NCBI GenBank assembly: GCA_023392595.1
Contig: JAEVYU010000009.1
Location: 62,001-126,000, forward strand
Direction: 5' to 3'
Source of the DNA: Bacillota bacterium
GTDB lineage: Bacteria; Bacillota; UBA4882; UBA8346
DNA length: 64,000 nucleotides
The notes below the pieces were generated by a model. The model saw nothing but the letters and a program-made list of their open reading frames with translations. It made no database searches and was not told where the DNA came from. The translations under genes and the position numbers were made by a program. Below, piece after piece: positions 51,098-60,755 of this stretch (the first letter of the stretch is position 1; each line of letters starts with the position of its first letter).

Positions 51098-52081
51098 TTG
51101 AATCGTGAGCTGATGGAGATACTGCAACAGATTAGCGGTGAAGAAAAAGAAATATTGTCCGGGCGGCATGCAATCCAAAAAGAACTTTACACCAATTCGC
51201 CCGGTTTTATCATCGATAGCAAGAAAATGATTTCCGAGGGCAAGCTGATCGACATCCGTCCGCATACCCGTTTTATCGGTTTTCCCAAACACAAACACAA
51301 CTATATTGAAATCGTTTACATGTGTTCCGGTACCACCCGGCATATTATCAACGGAAAAGACGAGATCTTTTTAGGTACCGGTGAACTGTTATTTTTAAAC
51401 CAACATGCTTTTCATGAAATTACGGCTGCCGCTCAAAATGATATCGCAGTAAACTTTATGGTATTGCCCGAATTCTTTGATATCGCCTTTGAGATGATCG
51501 GTAATGATAATAATATCCAAGATGATAATATCCTCAATCACTTCTTGAGCAGTGCTTTACAACGCGACCGATATGAGATCGGTTACTTGCATTTCAAAGT
51601 AGCGGGGATATTGCCGATTCAGAACTTGGTCGAGATCTTGGTTTGGAGCCTCATCAATCAGCAAAACAATAACCGCAAGATCAATCAAACCACGATGGGA
51701 CTTCTTTTCTTGGAACTTTTAAATTATACCGATCGTATGGAACAGGAAAGGCCTGATCGATACGATGATTCATTGGTCACCGCCATCTTAAAACAGATCG
51801 ACGAATCGTACCCTACCGTAAGTCTTTCGCAGATTGCTGAAAAATACAACCAGCCGATTTCCAAGTTAAGCAGGCTGATTAAAAGGAACACCGGATACAC
51901 TTATAAAGAGCTTTTGCATCAGAAACGCTTTACTAAAGCAGTTCAGCTTTTGAACCGCAGTACCCTCTCTGTTGAAGAGATTATCGCCGCGGTAGGGTAT
52001 GATAATACCAGCTATTTTTATCGTAGTTTCCGGAAAATTTATGGCGTGAGTCCAAAAACCTACCGGAAAATCAATAATTAA
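51098..52081 (+). CDS. AraC-family transcriptional regulator (probable rhamnose regulator)
   Basis: This 327-residue protein has an N-terminal cupin-type ligand domain ('FPKHKHNYIEIVYMCSGT', 'GELLFLNQHAFHE'). A C-terminal AraC DNA-binding domain has two helix-turn-helices ('VSLSQIAEKYNQPISKLSRL' and 'SVEEIIAAVGYDNTSYFYRSF'). A TTG start is used. It lies directly upstream of rhaBAD on the same strand, separated by a terminator, so control by L-rhamnose in the manner of RhaS/RhaR is the likely role. Confidence 0.88.
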   Translation: MNRELMEILQQISGEEKEILSGRHAIQKELYTNSPGFIIDSKKMISEGKLIDIRPHTRFIGFPKHKHNYIEIVYMCSGTTRHIINGKDEIFLGTGELLFLNQHAFHEITAAAQNDIAVNFMVLPEFFDIAFEMIGNDNNIQDDNILNHFLSSALQRDRYEIGYLHFKVAGILPIQNLVEILVWSLINQQNNNRKINQTTMGLLFLELLNYTDRMEQERPDRYDDSLVTAILKQIDESYPTVSLSQIAEKYNQPISKLSRLIKRNTGYTYKELLHQKRFTKAVQLLNRSTLSVEEIIAAVGYDNTSYFYRSFRKIYGVSPKTYRKINN

Positions 52082-52120
52082 TAATGTTTTCTGAAAAGCA
52101 AACCAGCGAGAAGTTAACAA

Positions 52121-52161
52121 ATAAGGACGTAATTTTGCATAAATTACGTCCTTATTTTTAT
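52121..52161 (+). terminator. Terminator between the AraC gene and rhaB
   Basis: ATAAGGACGTAATTT pairs perfectly (15 bp) with AAATTACGTCCTTAT around a 5-nt loop, followed by TTTTTA. A TATAAT at 52175-52180 may be the -10 of the rhaBAD promoter. Confidence 0.92.
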
Positions 52162-52219
52162 ATGGTTGCAATACTATAATAAAAATGTAACAAAAAATAA
52201 AGATAATGTGGTGGGAAAC

Positions 52220-53617
52220 ATGAACAATCTTTACTTGGCAATCGATATCGGAGCTTCCAGTGGCCGCCATATACTTGGAACTTTGAAAGACGGCCAAATC
52301 ACCCTGGAAGAGATTTATCGTTTCACCAATGAAATGAAAGTCCGAAATAACCACCTTTGTTGGGACTTCGACTACTTGTTTGAGCAAATTCTGTCCGGCT
52401 TGAAAAAATGCGGCGAACTCGGAAAAATACCGGTTAGTATGGGCATTGATACCTGGGGTGTGGACTTTGTATTGGTGGATAAGGATGAGCGAGTCCTGGG
52501 GGATGCCGTCGCTTATCGGGATAGCCGTACTAACGGCATGGATGGGGAGCTTCGCAAATTAATCCCGGAAGATGAGTTATACCGGCGGACCGGGATTCAA
52601 AAACAGTTGTTTAATACGATTTATCAGCTTTTGGCTTTAAAACGGACCAACAAAGAAATATTGGACAGGGCGGAGCGGTTTCTGATGGTTCCGGAATATC
52701 TCAATTTCTTGCTGACGGGAATGAAAGTCAATGAGTATACCAACGCTACGACCACCGGTATGGTGGATGCGGGGAAAAAGACCTGGGATCGTTCCCTCAT
52801 CGATCTGCTGGGCATCAAACCCTCGCTTTTCGGTGAGTTGAAACTGCCCAAAACCAGGCTGGGGCCTTTACAGAAGGCAATTGAGGAAAAAGTGGGTTTT
52901 CAATGCGAAGTGGTGCTTCCACCGACTCATGACACGGCATCTGCAGTGTTGGCAGTGCCGTTGGCGGATAATCATTCCGTTTATATAAGTTCCGGGACTT
53001 GGTCGCTGATGGGTCTTGAAAAACCGGAACCTGACTGCCGTGAAGCGAGCCGGTCGGCCAATTTTACCAACGAAGGCGGTTATGATTGCGGTTACCGCTA
53101 TCTAAAAAATATTATGGGGTTGTGGATTATCCAATCGGTGAAAAAAGAATGGAGTGAGGGCTATTCCTTTTCCCAACTATGTGCCATGGCCGAGGCGGAG
53201 AAAGGTTCTCCATCCATCATTGATGTCAATGATCAGACTTTTTTAGCGCCGCCTAATATGATCGAAGCTATTAAAGAATTTTGCAGGCAAAGAGGTTTGC
53301 CGGTTCCAATCCGGCCCGGCGAAATAGCTGCCTGCGTTTATCATAGCCTGGCTCAAAGTTACCGGGATGCGGTTTTGGAAATTGAAACCTTGCAGAATAT
53401 GGGGATTCATTCCATTCATATTGTCGGTGGAGGTAGCCGGGCGGATTACCTTAATGAATTGACTGCCCGGTATACCGGAAAACAAGTATTGGCAGGCCCC
53501 ATTGAAGCCACTGCAATCGGCAACATCCTATCGCAGATGCTGGGCGCCGGCGAATTTAAAACACTGGCAAAAGCAAGAGAGACCGTCGCAAAGTCTTTTC
53601 CTATCAAGAAATGGTGA
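52220..53617 (+). CDS. rhaB: Rhamnulokinase
   Basis: This 465-residue FGGY-family kinase phosphorylates L-rhamnulose. The N-terminal phosphate motif is 'YLAIDIGASSGRHILG', then 'GIDTWGVDFVLVDKD', 'ISSGTWSLMGLEKPEPD' and the C-terminal 'HIVGGGSRADYLNELTA'. The ATG at 52220 with GTGGTGG upstream gives the usual N-terminus; the frame extends 18 codons further through the promoter. It is the first of three rhamnose genes, 20 bp before rhaA. Confidence 0.95.
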   Translation: MNNLYLAIDIGASSGRHILGTLKDGQITLEEIYRFTNEMKVRNNHLCWDFDYLFEQILSGLKKCGELGKIPVSMGIDTWGVDFVLVDKDERVLGDAVAYRDSRTNGMDGELRKLIPEDELYRRTGIQKQLFNTIYQLLALKRTNKEILDRAERFLMVPEYLNFLLTGMKVNEYTNATTTGMVDAGKKTWDRSLIDLLGIKPSLFGELKLPKTRLGPLQKAIEEKVGFQCEVVLPPTHDTASAVLAVPLADNHSVYISSGTWSLMGLEKPEPDCREASRSANFTNEGGYDCGYRYLKNIMGLWIIQSVKKEWSEGYSFSQLCAMAEAEKGSPSIIDVNDQTFLAPPNMIEAIKEFCRQRGLPVPIRPGEIAACVYHSLAQSYRDAVLEIETLQNMGIHSIHIVGGGSRADYLNELTARYTGKQVLAGPIEATAIGNILSQMLGAGEFKTLAKARETVAKSFPIKKW

Positions 53618-53637
53618 TTTAAAAAGGAGGAATTTAA

Positions 53638-54909
53638 ATGAGTGAACATGAGACGAACGTTGTGATGAAAAATTATCGCCTGGCGCGAGAAAGTTACCGC
53701 GCAATCGGTGTTGATTGCGACCAAGCGGTAGCCAAACTGAGTGAAATTTCAATCTCCATCCATTGCTGGCAAGGGGATGATGTCGGTGGTTTTGAAAACA
53801 GTGGGGGACTTACGGGGGGCATTGCCACCACGGGAAACTATCCGGGTAAGGCCCGTACCCCTGAAGAATTAATGGCTGATATTGATGAAGCCTTATCTTT
53901 GATCCCGGGTAAACACCGGCTGAATATTCATGCCAGTTATGCAATGAATGATGGAAACCCAGTCGAGCGCGATATGCTGGAGCCGAAACAGTTCGCTCCG
54001 TGGGTGGATTTTGCAAAGCAGCGGGGCTTGGGGCTTGATTTTAACCCTACTTTTTTTTCCCATTCCAAAGCATCCAGCGGGTTGACACTGTCGCATCCCG
54101 ACGCGGAAATCCGGAATTTTTGGATTCGGCATGGCCAGGCTTGCCGGAAGATCGCCGCTTACTTCGGCAAAGAACTGGGAACCCCATCCCTTTGCAATCT
54201 GTGGATACCCGACGGATATAAGGATATTCCTGCTGACCGCCTGGGACCCCGCTTGCGTCTGAAAGCAAGTCTGGATGAGATTTATCGTGAAAAGTATGAC
54301 TCCCGGTATTTAATAGACTGTGTGGAAGGAAAAGTGTTTGGCATCGGGGTCGAAGCCTATACAGTGGGGTCTCATGAGTTTTACCTGAGTTATGCGGCAA
54401 AAAACGGCCTTTACTTTTTACTGGATAACGGCCACTTTCACCCCACTGAAGCGGTTTCCGATAAGATACCGGCGCTTTTGGCTTTTTTTGACCGGGTCCC
54501 TTTGCATGTAACCCGTCCGATGCGCTGGGATAGTGACCATGTGGTATTGCTGGATGATGAACTAAAGGAAATCGCTAAGGAAATCATCCGTTGTGACGCT
54601 TTGGACAAAGTCATGATCGGGTTGGATTATTTTGATGCCAGTATTAACCGGGTTGCCGCCTGGGTCATTGGAGTCCGGAACATGCAAAAGGCGTTGCTTC
54701 AAGCGATGTTAATCCCTCATAAAAAGCTCAAGGGACTCCAGGATAGCGGTAAATTTACCGAACTGATGATGTTGAATGAGGAGCTCAAAACCTATCCGCT
54801 GGGTGCGGTGTGGGATTATTTCTGCCAGCAGCGGAATGTTCCAATGAAAGATCAATGGTATGAAATCATTCGAAGCTATGAAACAGATGTTCAAATGAAG
54901 CGGAGGTAA
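53638..54909 (+). CDS. rhaA: L-rhamnose isomerase
   Basis: This 423-residue enzyme interconverts L-rhamnose and L-rhamnulose. It contains 'ISIHCWQGDDVGGFE', 'KHRLNIHASYA', 'LDFNPTFFSHSKA', 'SLCNLWIPDGYKD' and 'HFHPTEAVSDKIPA', all conserved around the two metal sites. AAAGGAGG precedes the ATG. It sits between rhaB and rhaD with gaps of 20 and about 5 bp, in one operon. Confidence 0.97.
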   Translation: MSEHETNVVMKNYRLARESYRAIGVDCDQAVAKLSEISISIHCWQGDDVGGFENSGGLTGGIATTGNYPGKARTPEELMADIDEALSLIPGKHRLNIHASYAMNDGNPVERDMLEPKQFAPWVDFAKQRGLGLDFNPTFFSHSKASSGLTLSHPDAEIRNFWIRHGQACRKIAAYFGKELGTPSLCNLWIPDGYKDIPADRLGPRLRLKASLDEIYREKYDSRYLIDCVEGKVFGIGVEAYTVGSHEFYLSYAAKNGLYFLLDNGHFHPTEAVSDKIPALLAFFDRVPLHVTRPMRWDSDHVVLLDDELKEIAKEIIRCDALDKVMIGLDYFDASINRVAAWVIGVRNMQKALLQAMLIPHKKLKGLQDSGKFTELMMLNEELKTYPLGAVWDYFCQQRNVPMKDQWYEIIRSYETDVQMKRR

Positions 54910-54914
54910 CATTG

Positions 54915-55736
54915 ATGAAGGTATTGGAAGCGGAATTTATGCAAGGATTTATCCGCATGGCTGATGACGGTTTCCGTCAGGGATGGCATGAGCGTAATGG
55001 TGGTAATCTTACTTATCGCATTAAACCGGAGGAAATCGAAGGAATTAAGTCGGAATTATCCTTCAGCAAGCCTTTTGTCAATCTGGGCGTCAGGGCGGCT
55101 AATTTGGCGGGAGAATATTTTGTGGCCACCGGAAGCGGTAAATTCTTAAGAAATGTGGCGTTGGCCCCTCAAGATAACCTTTGCATCGTTCAAATCGATG
55201 AACAGGGCGAGCATTACCGAATAGTCTGGGGCCTCGAAAAAGGTGGCGTCCCAACCAGTGAGTTTCCTACTCATTTTATGAATCATAGTGTTAAAAAAGT
55301 AGTAACCGGGGGAATGCACCGGGTGATTTACCATGCACATACCCCGAGCGTTATTGCGCTAACCTTTGTCCTGCCGCTGGAAGATAAAGAATTTAGCCGG
55401 GTTCTCTGGACCATGGCCACAGAGTGTCCGGTGGTGTTTCCCGACGGGGTCGGGGTGGTTCCCTGGATGGTTCCCGGAGGAAGTCAAATCGCCTTGGCTA
55501 CCTGTGTACTGATGAAAAAATATGATGTGGCCATTTGGGCCCATCATGGCACGTTCTGCTCCGGTCCCGACTTTGATATAACCTTTGGTCTTATGCATAC
55601 GGTAGAGAAATCTGCGGATATCTATGTCCGGGCTATGAGTTGCGGTCAGGGAATAAGACAGACCATTTCGGCCCAAAACCTAAGGGACATTGCCCGGGAT
55701 TTTAAAGTAAAATTGCGGGAAGAATTTTTGGATTGA
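54915..55736 (+). CDS. rhaD: Rhamnulose-1-phosphate aldolase
   Basis: This class II aldolase of about 273 residues splits L-rhamnulose 1-phosphate to dihydroxyacetone phosphate and L-lactaldehyde. Zinc ligands and the active site are seen in 'RNGGNLTYRI', 'HRVIYHAHTPSVIAL' (two histidines) and 'AIWAHHGTFCSG'. The ATG at 54915, 8 nt from GGAGG, is preferred to the TTG one codon earlier. It ends the operon; a strong hairpin follows. Confidence 0.95.
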   Translation: MKVLEAEFMQGFIRMADDGFRQGWHERNGGNLTYRIKPEEIEGIKSELSFSKPFVNLGVRAANLAGEYFVATGSGKFLRNVALAPQDNLCIVQIDEQGEHYRIVWGLEKGGVPTSEFPTHFMNHSVKKVVTGGMHRVIYHAHTPSVIALTFVLPLEDKEFSRVLWTMATECPVVFPDGVGVVPWMVPGGSQIALATCVLMKKYDVAIWAHHGTFCSGPDFDITFGLMHTVEKSADIYVRAMSCGQGIRQTISAQNLRDIARDFKVKLREEFLD

Positions 55737-55831
55737 ATATAAATTTCAGGTGGCTTAAGCCGTGGCCGTACAAGCATATCATGGAAGTATCCAATTTTAG
55801 GGAGGGGGAAGACAGGTTGTAATACCAGGAG

Positions 55832-55896
55832 AAGAGGCTGTCCCAAAAAAAATGTGCAATGGGCACGAATTTACTTTTTGGGACAGCCTCTTTTCT
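55832..55896. terminator. AGGCTGTCC-type hairpin terminator, copy 2
   Basis: AAGAGGCTGTCCCAAAAA pairs with TTTTTGGGACAGCCTCTT around a loop containing a small GTGC/GCAC stem, followed by a T-rich tract. It lies between convergent rhaD and the cyclophilin gene. Confidence 0.88.
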
Positions 55897-55959
55897 TTAT
55901 GATGACCTATCCTTTCGATCAAGGGTTAGTCCATCTCGACCTGGCTTGGATGGTCATCA

Positions 55960-56511
55960 TTATTTTTCTTCTCCTGCTTCTACCGCTACCTCTCGTGCCG
56001 AAATTATCACGATATCACGGACCGGAACGTCCTGGAAATATTGAAAATAGTCGGTGGGTTCTTCGGCTATCTTATCGACTACCTCCATCCCCTCGACCAC
56101 TCTGCCGAAAACACAATATCCAAAACCGGCGGCCGAATCATTTTGATGGTCCAAATAGTTGTTGTCCACTAAATTAATAAAAAATTCCGAAGTAGCGCTG
56201 TCCACAACCTGGGTGCGGGCCATGGCGAGGGTGCCACGCAAATTGGAAAGACCGTTTCCCGCTTCGTTAACAATGGGGGGGAAACCGTTTTTGTGAGCCA
56301 TTCCGGAAGTAAACCCTCCGCATTGAACCATAAAATTGGGAATGACCCGGTGAAATAGGGTGGCATCGTAAAATTTTTCGCGGGTATAGCGTAGAAAATT
56401 TTCCACCGTAAGGGGGGCTTTGTCAGAAAATAATTCGACACGGATGTTTCCAAGGGTGGTTTCCAGAATAACTTGGGGATATTGAGGTGCTGAAGAATTT
56501 TGATTGGCCAT
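55960..56511 (-). CDS. Cyclophilin-type peptidyl-prolyl cis-trans isomerase
   Basis: This 183-residue single-domain cyclophilin contains 'FHRVIPNFMVQCGGF' (catalytic arginine), 'GTLAMART' and 'GYCVFGRVVEGMEVVDKIA'. There is no signal peptide, so it is probably cytoplasmic. The ATG is preceded by AAAGGAG. It would speed proline isomerisation in protein folding. Confidence 0.94.
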   Translation of the reverse strand: MANQNSSAPQYPQVILETTLGNIRVELFSDKAPLTVENFLRYTREKFYDATLFHRVIPNFMVQCGGFTSGMAHKNGFPPIVNEAGNGLSNLRGTLAMARTQVVDSATSEFFINLVDNNYLDHQNDSAAGFGYCVFGRVVEGMEVVDKIAEEPTDYFQYFQDVPVRDIVIISAREVAVEAGEEK

Positions 56512-56563
56512 TTTTTTCTCCTTTGGATTTTAATATTCGATGCGTGCTGAAGATACCATTGAA

Positions 56564-58612
56564 TTAGATTTTGAACTGGGAGACCAAAGCGCTGAGACGT
56601 TCGGCGCTTTTCTCCGTATCATGCATCTGTTTTTGGACTACCATGACTTTTTCCACAATGACCGAGGTTTTTTCGGCGATATTTTGGGTGCCTGCGGCTC
56701 CTTCGTTTACGGTAATGGCGACATTATTGATGGAGACATTGATTTCGGTTATAATGCCGATTAATTCCTGGATGGTGGCATTGAAGTCACGAAGGATGGT
56801 TTCGATTGATTTTGTATCCGTACTATATAATTCCCCGGTTTTGACTAAATCCCTATAATTTATAATCACCTGGCTGTCGATAAATTCCAAAACCTTCGCT
56901 GAACTGGCAGAGAGATCTTCAACCGATTTTACCACAATTTTGGTAACCTTTTGAATTTCATCGACGGTTTTTTTGGAGTCATCAGCCAGAGCCCTCACTT
57001 CATCTGCTACCACCGCAAAACCTCTACCCAAATCCCCGGCCCGGGCAGCTTCAATAGCGGCGTTAAGGGCCAACAAATTGGTTTGGGAAGTGATTTGCAT
57101 GATCGAGTCGGAGAGGACATTGATCTTATCTACCGCTTTCGACTGCTCAATCACGGATTCCATTTCTTCTTTGGTTTCCGTATAAACACTTTGGGCCTTT
57201 TGCTCAGAAGTTAAAGCCCCATTTTTTAATTCATCGGCATTATTGCTTATTTGCGCCAAGGCCTGGACACTCTCTTGCGCTTTATTTCCCATTGCCTCAA
57301 TCGCTTTTTGAACCTCTTGAGAGGAAGCATTCATTTCCTCCGCCGAAGCCGATGCTTCTTCCATACCCGCCGAGAGTTGCTCAACAGTGGCTGATGTATC
57401 ATCCGTTTGCGTCATTAAAGTCAACATTTCGGAATTGACATTGCTTACGGAATTTTTGATGTTTTGGAATTCTCCCACGACTCCCTGCACGATTTCGCGA
57501 ATGGAGCGCTGCATGGTATGGATAGCTTTTGCCATAGCGCCGATCTCATCATTTCGGTTTAAGGCTGATAATGGAAGATCGATGCTGAAATCGCCGGTGG
57601 CCATTCTTTCAAGGTGTCTTCTGGATAAATCGATTGGATTAATCAAGGAGCGGGTAATCATCATAATTAAAATTGCCGATATAATCGTGAAGAGAAGGGT
57701 AATGATGATAAAAATGAGGAGCATCCCTGTTAGGGGAGACATTAATTCCGATTCGGGAGCGGTAATCGCCAGCGACCATTTGGAGTCATATATCCCTTTG
57801 ACTCGGGAATAGACGATATATTTATTGATTTTTTGATAGACATAATGATCAATACCGGTATTATTTTGAATCATGGCCGTAAAAACTCTTTTGAGATTTT
57901 TATCGGCCTTTCGGTCCTTCACGGGGTTTAATTGCATAATCAAACTTTTTTGGGGATGGACGATAATCAGGCCGTCGCCATTGATCATATAGGCATAACC
58001 GGTTTTAGCGATTTTGACCGAAGTAATCATTTTTTGGATTTCATCGACTTTGATGATTCCGGCGACGATCCCTATCATTTGTCCGTCTCTTTTTACAGGG
58101 GCCGCAACTACAACCACTTGGTAGCCGGTAGTTTTTGATATCAGGGGATCGGAGATTACCGTTTTTCCGGTAGCCATCAACCGTTTAAAGTAAGCCCGGT
58201 CCGCGATATTGGCGGTGCTACCTAAGGTTGTGAAATAATTGCCCGATAAATCCGAATAAAAAAGCATCACGTACATGGAATTTTGCCGGGCTACGGGCGT
58301 CAGATTTTCTAAAATGATGGAGGGATTGCCATTGGCATTTTTGATGGAAGGGGAATTTGCAAGGACGTTGATCTCAGCCTTGCGGGCTTCCAGCCATAAC
58401 CCTACGGACTGGCCATAGGACTGTGCCAGGGATGTAATGTTGGTTTCAAAATTATGGACCAAAATTCGTCGGGCATTGAGATAATTAATCAATGACAGTC
58501 CACTTAAAGCGAGGATTAAAATTGCAATGACAAGGAATGTTAATTTGGTTTTGATGCTTTTGGCGGAGAAAAATTTTTGCAGATTGTCGATTCGTCTTTT
58601 TATATCATTCAT
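56564..58612 (-). CDS. Methyl-accepting chemotaxis protein
   Basis: This protein of 682 residues from the ATG at 58612 (AGGAGG 7 nt upstream) has one membrane helix at about 26-48. A dCache-like extracytoplasmic sensor follows (about 50-295, 'RAYFKRLMATGKTVISDPL'). A second helix at about 300-325, a HAMP domain and a signalling domain complete it. The conserved hairpin tip is 'SQTNLLALNAAIEAARAGD', then 'GFAVVADEVRALADDS'. The ligand is unknown. No chemotaxis operon adjoins it. Confidence 0.95.
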   Translation of the reverse strand: MNDIKRRIDNLQKFFSAKSIKTKLTFLVIAILILALSGLSLINYLNARRILVHNFETNITSLAQSYGQSVGLWLEARKAEINVLANSPSIKNANGNPSIILENLTPVARQNSMYVMLFYSDLSGNYFTTLGSTANIADRAYFKRLMATGKTVISDPLISKTTGYQVVVVAAPVKRDGQMIGIVAGIIKVDEIQKMITSVKIAKTGYAYMINGDGLIIVHPQKSLIMQLNPVKDRKADKNLKRVFTAMIQNNTGIDHYVYQKINKYIVYSRVKGIYDSKWSLAITAPESELMSPLTGMLLIFIIITLLFTIISAILIMMITRSLINPIDLSRRHLERMATGDFSIDLPLSALNRNDEIGAMAKAIHTMQRSIREIVQGVVGEFQNIKNSVSNVNSEMLTLMTQTDDTSATVEQLSAGMEEASASAEEMNASSQEVQKAIEAMGNKAQESVQALAQISNNADELKNGALTSEQKAQSVYTETKEEMESVIEQSKAVDKINVLSDSIMQITSQTNLLALNAAIEAARAGDLGRGFAVVADEVRALADDSKKTVDEIQKVTKIVVKSVEDLSASSAKVLEFIDSQVIINYRDLVKTGELYSTDTKSIETILRDFNATIQELIGIITEINVSINNVAITVNEGAAGTQNIAEKTSVIVEKVMVVQKQMHDTEKSAERLSALVSQFKI

Positions 58613-58749
58613 AATGTTCCTCCTGATCATGATGGTTTTATCTTTGGGGGGGTGGTCCATAATCTTAAAATCCAGCATAAAAGGGGAATGCGTTCTATAA
58701 AGTATCATCGACGTATTTTTTTGATAACTTTACATCAATGTTAAAAAAA

Positions 58750-58784
58750 TTAAAGCTTAAAGCTTAAAGCGTAAAGGTTAAAGT
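58750..58784 (+). repeat. Heptamer tandem repeat (TTAAAGC)
   Basis: Three exact TTAAAGC units are followed by two variant units (GTAAAGG, TTAAAGT). The 35-bp array lies in the divergent gap between the chemoreceptor and recQ genes. Its role, if any, is unknown. Confidence 0.85.
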
Positions 58785-58878
58785 GCTATTCCCATCATCC
58801 ATGAAAAGATGTTCTGTCCCTTAAAATGTGATAAAATATGAAGAAGAGTTCAAAAATAAATTTTCGGGAGACAGATTA

Positions 58879-60651
58879 ATGCTGGAAGAGGCGGAACTGC
58901 TCCTTCAAAAATATTATGGTTACCCCAAGTTTCGTGAGGGGCAAACTAAAATTATCAGTAGCATCTTACAAAAGAACGATACCTTTGCGATCATGCCAAC
59001 CGGCGCCGGCAAATCCATTTGTTTTCAAATTCCGGCGTTGCTGTTTCAAGGTGTTACCTTGGTTGTTTCTCCGTTGATTTCTTTGATGAAAGACCAGATC
59101 GACTCCTTGAACAGCCTGGGAATTCCGGCTGCGTTTATCAATAGTTCATTATCTCCCCGCGCAGTGGATGAAAGGATTCACCAAGCCAGTCTCGGCGCTT
59201 ACCGCCTTCTTTACATCGCCCCGGAACGTTTGGAAGTGGAATCTTTCATTCAAATGGTTCAAACGCTTCAGATTTCATTCATCGCCATTGACGAAGCCCA
59301 TTGCGTGTCTCAGTGGGGGCATGATTTCAGGACCAGTTACCGTCAAATCAGTCCGTTTATCAAACGCCTCGCCAAACGGCCGGTGGTGGCGGCGTTTACT
59401 GCAACCGCCACTCCGGAGGTAAAGGATGATATTGTTAAACTGTTGGTGCTGGAAAAACCGGAACTTTTCATCACCGGGTTTGATAGGGAGAACCTGTCGT
59501 TTTCCGTGGTGCGGGGAGAAAACAAACGCGATTTCCTGACCCATTATATTGCCTCCAATCAGCAACATTCAGGCATCATTTATGCAGCGACCCGTAAGGA
59601 AGTGGATCAGATTTATAATTCATTGGTCAAGCAGGGTTACGCCGCGGGGAAATACCATGCAGGTTTGCCGGATAAGGAACGAGTTAGGAATCAAGAGGCT
59701 TTCCTTTACGATGACGATAAGATTATGGTTGCCACCAATGCCTTTGGCATGGGAATCGATAAATCCAATGTCCGCTATGTCATCCACTATAATTTGCCGA
59801 AAAATATGGAGTCATACTATCAAGAAGCGGGCCGGGCGGGCCGGGACGGCGGTCCCAGCGAATGTATCCTGTTATTTGCGCCGCAGGACATTGTGATTCA
59901 GAAATTTCTGATTGAACAGACAGTATATTCCCCGGCCCGCAAGCAAAATGAATTAAAGAAACTTCAAACCATGGTGGATTACGCCCATTCCCCCCGGTGT
60001 CTGCGGCGGTTTATTCTGGAGTATTTCGGCGAGGAAAAATTACCGGAAGAGTGCGGCAATTGCGGAAACTGCAACGACCAGACCGAGCTTGCCGATATCA
60101 CCTTGGAAGCTCAAAAGATTTTTTCTTGCATATTCCGGATGCGCGAACAATATGGTATCTCCATGGTAGCGGATGTATTGAAGGGATCGGGCGCCAAAAA
60201 GATCATCCAACAAAGATTGAATGGGCTTCCAACATACGGAATCATGAAAGAAATTCCCTTATCCGAAATCAAGGATTTGATGAACCGGCTTGTATCAGAG
60301 GATTATTTACGGTTAACCCAAGGCCAATATCCCGTTGTCAAACTGCAACCGAAAGTGACTCCGGTATTGAAGGGGGAAGCTAAGGTGATGCAAAAAATCG
60401 TTCAACGGAAGGCGAAATTGGAGCAAGACGATTCGTTGTTCGAAACCTTACGGAAATTGCGGAGGGAAATCGCGTCCCGGGAAGGTGTGCCCCCATACAT
60501 TATCTTTACCGACAGCACTTTGCGGGAAATGTCGGCGCTTAAGCCCACAAATGGCAAAGCCTTACTGGCCATTAAAGGGGTGGGCGAATCCAAACTGGAG
60601 AAATACGGGAATTTGTTTATGAATGCTATTTTGAACCATGAAACTCACTGA
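58879..60651 (+). CDS. recQ: ATP-dependent DNA helicase RecQ
   Basis: This protein of about 590 residues has RecQ helicase motifs: 'FREGQTKIISSIL', Walker A 'MPTGAGKSICFQIP', 'AIDEAHCVSQWGHDFR', 'AFTATATPEVKDDI' and 'QEAGRAGRDG'. The zinc-binding domain ('RCLRRFILEYFGE', 'CGNCGNCND'), a winged helix, and a C-terminal HRDC domain (about 510-590, 'REGVPPYIIFTDSTLREM') follow. It unwinds DNA in recombination and repair. The internal ATG at 58879 with GGAGACAG upstream is preferred; the frame opens 17 codons earlier. Confidence 0.95.
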   Translation: MLEEAELLLQKYYGYPKFREGQTKIISSILQKNDTFAIMPTGAGKSICFQIPALLFQGVTLVVSPLISLMKDQIDSLNSLGIPAAFINSSLSPRAVDERIHQASLGAYRLLYIAPERLEVESFIQMVQTLQISFIAIDEAHCVSQWGHDFRTSYRQISPFIKRLAKRPVVAAFTATATPEVKDDIVKLLVLEKPELFITGFDRENLSFSVVRGENKRDFLTHYIASNQQHSGIIYAATRKEVDQIYNSLVKQGYAAGKYHAGLPDKERVRNQEAFLYDDDKIMVATNAFGMGIDKSNVRYVIHYNLPKNMESYYQEAGRAGRDGGPSECILLFAPQDIVIQKFLIEQTVYSPARKQNELKKLQTMVDYAHSPRCLRRFILEYFGEEKLPEECGNCGNCNDQTELADITLEAQKIFSCIFRMREQYGISMVADVLKGSGAKKIIQQRLNGLPTYGIMKEIPLSEIKDLMNRLVSEDYLRLTQGQYPVVKLQPKVTPVLKGEAKVMQKIVQRKAKLEQDDSLFETLRKLRREIASREGVPPYIIFTDSTLREMSALKPTNGKALLAIKGVGESKLEKYGNLFMNAILNHETH

Positions 60652-60755
60652 AAATAGCGGGGTAAATATAACTGTTCGGAAGAGGAATTGGCAAATATAT
60701 GGCGAAAGTTAACTAACTTGTGCTTTCAGAATTTTGTGAAAAGGATGTTTCATAT

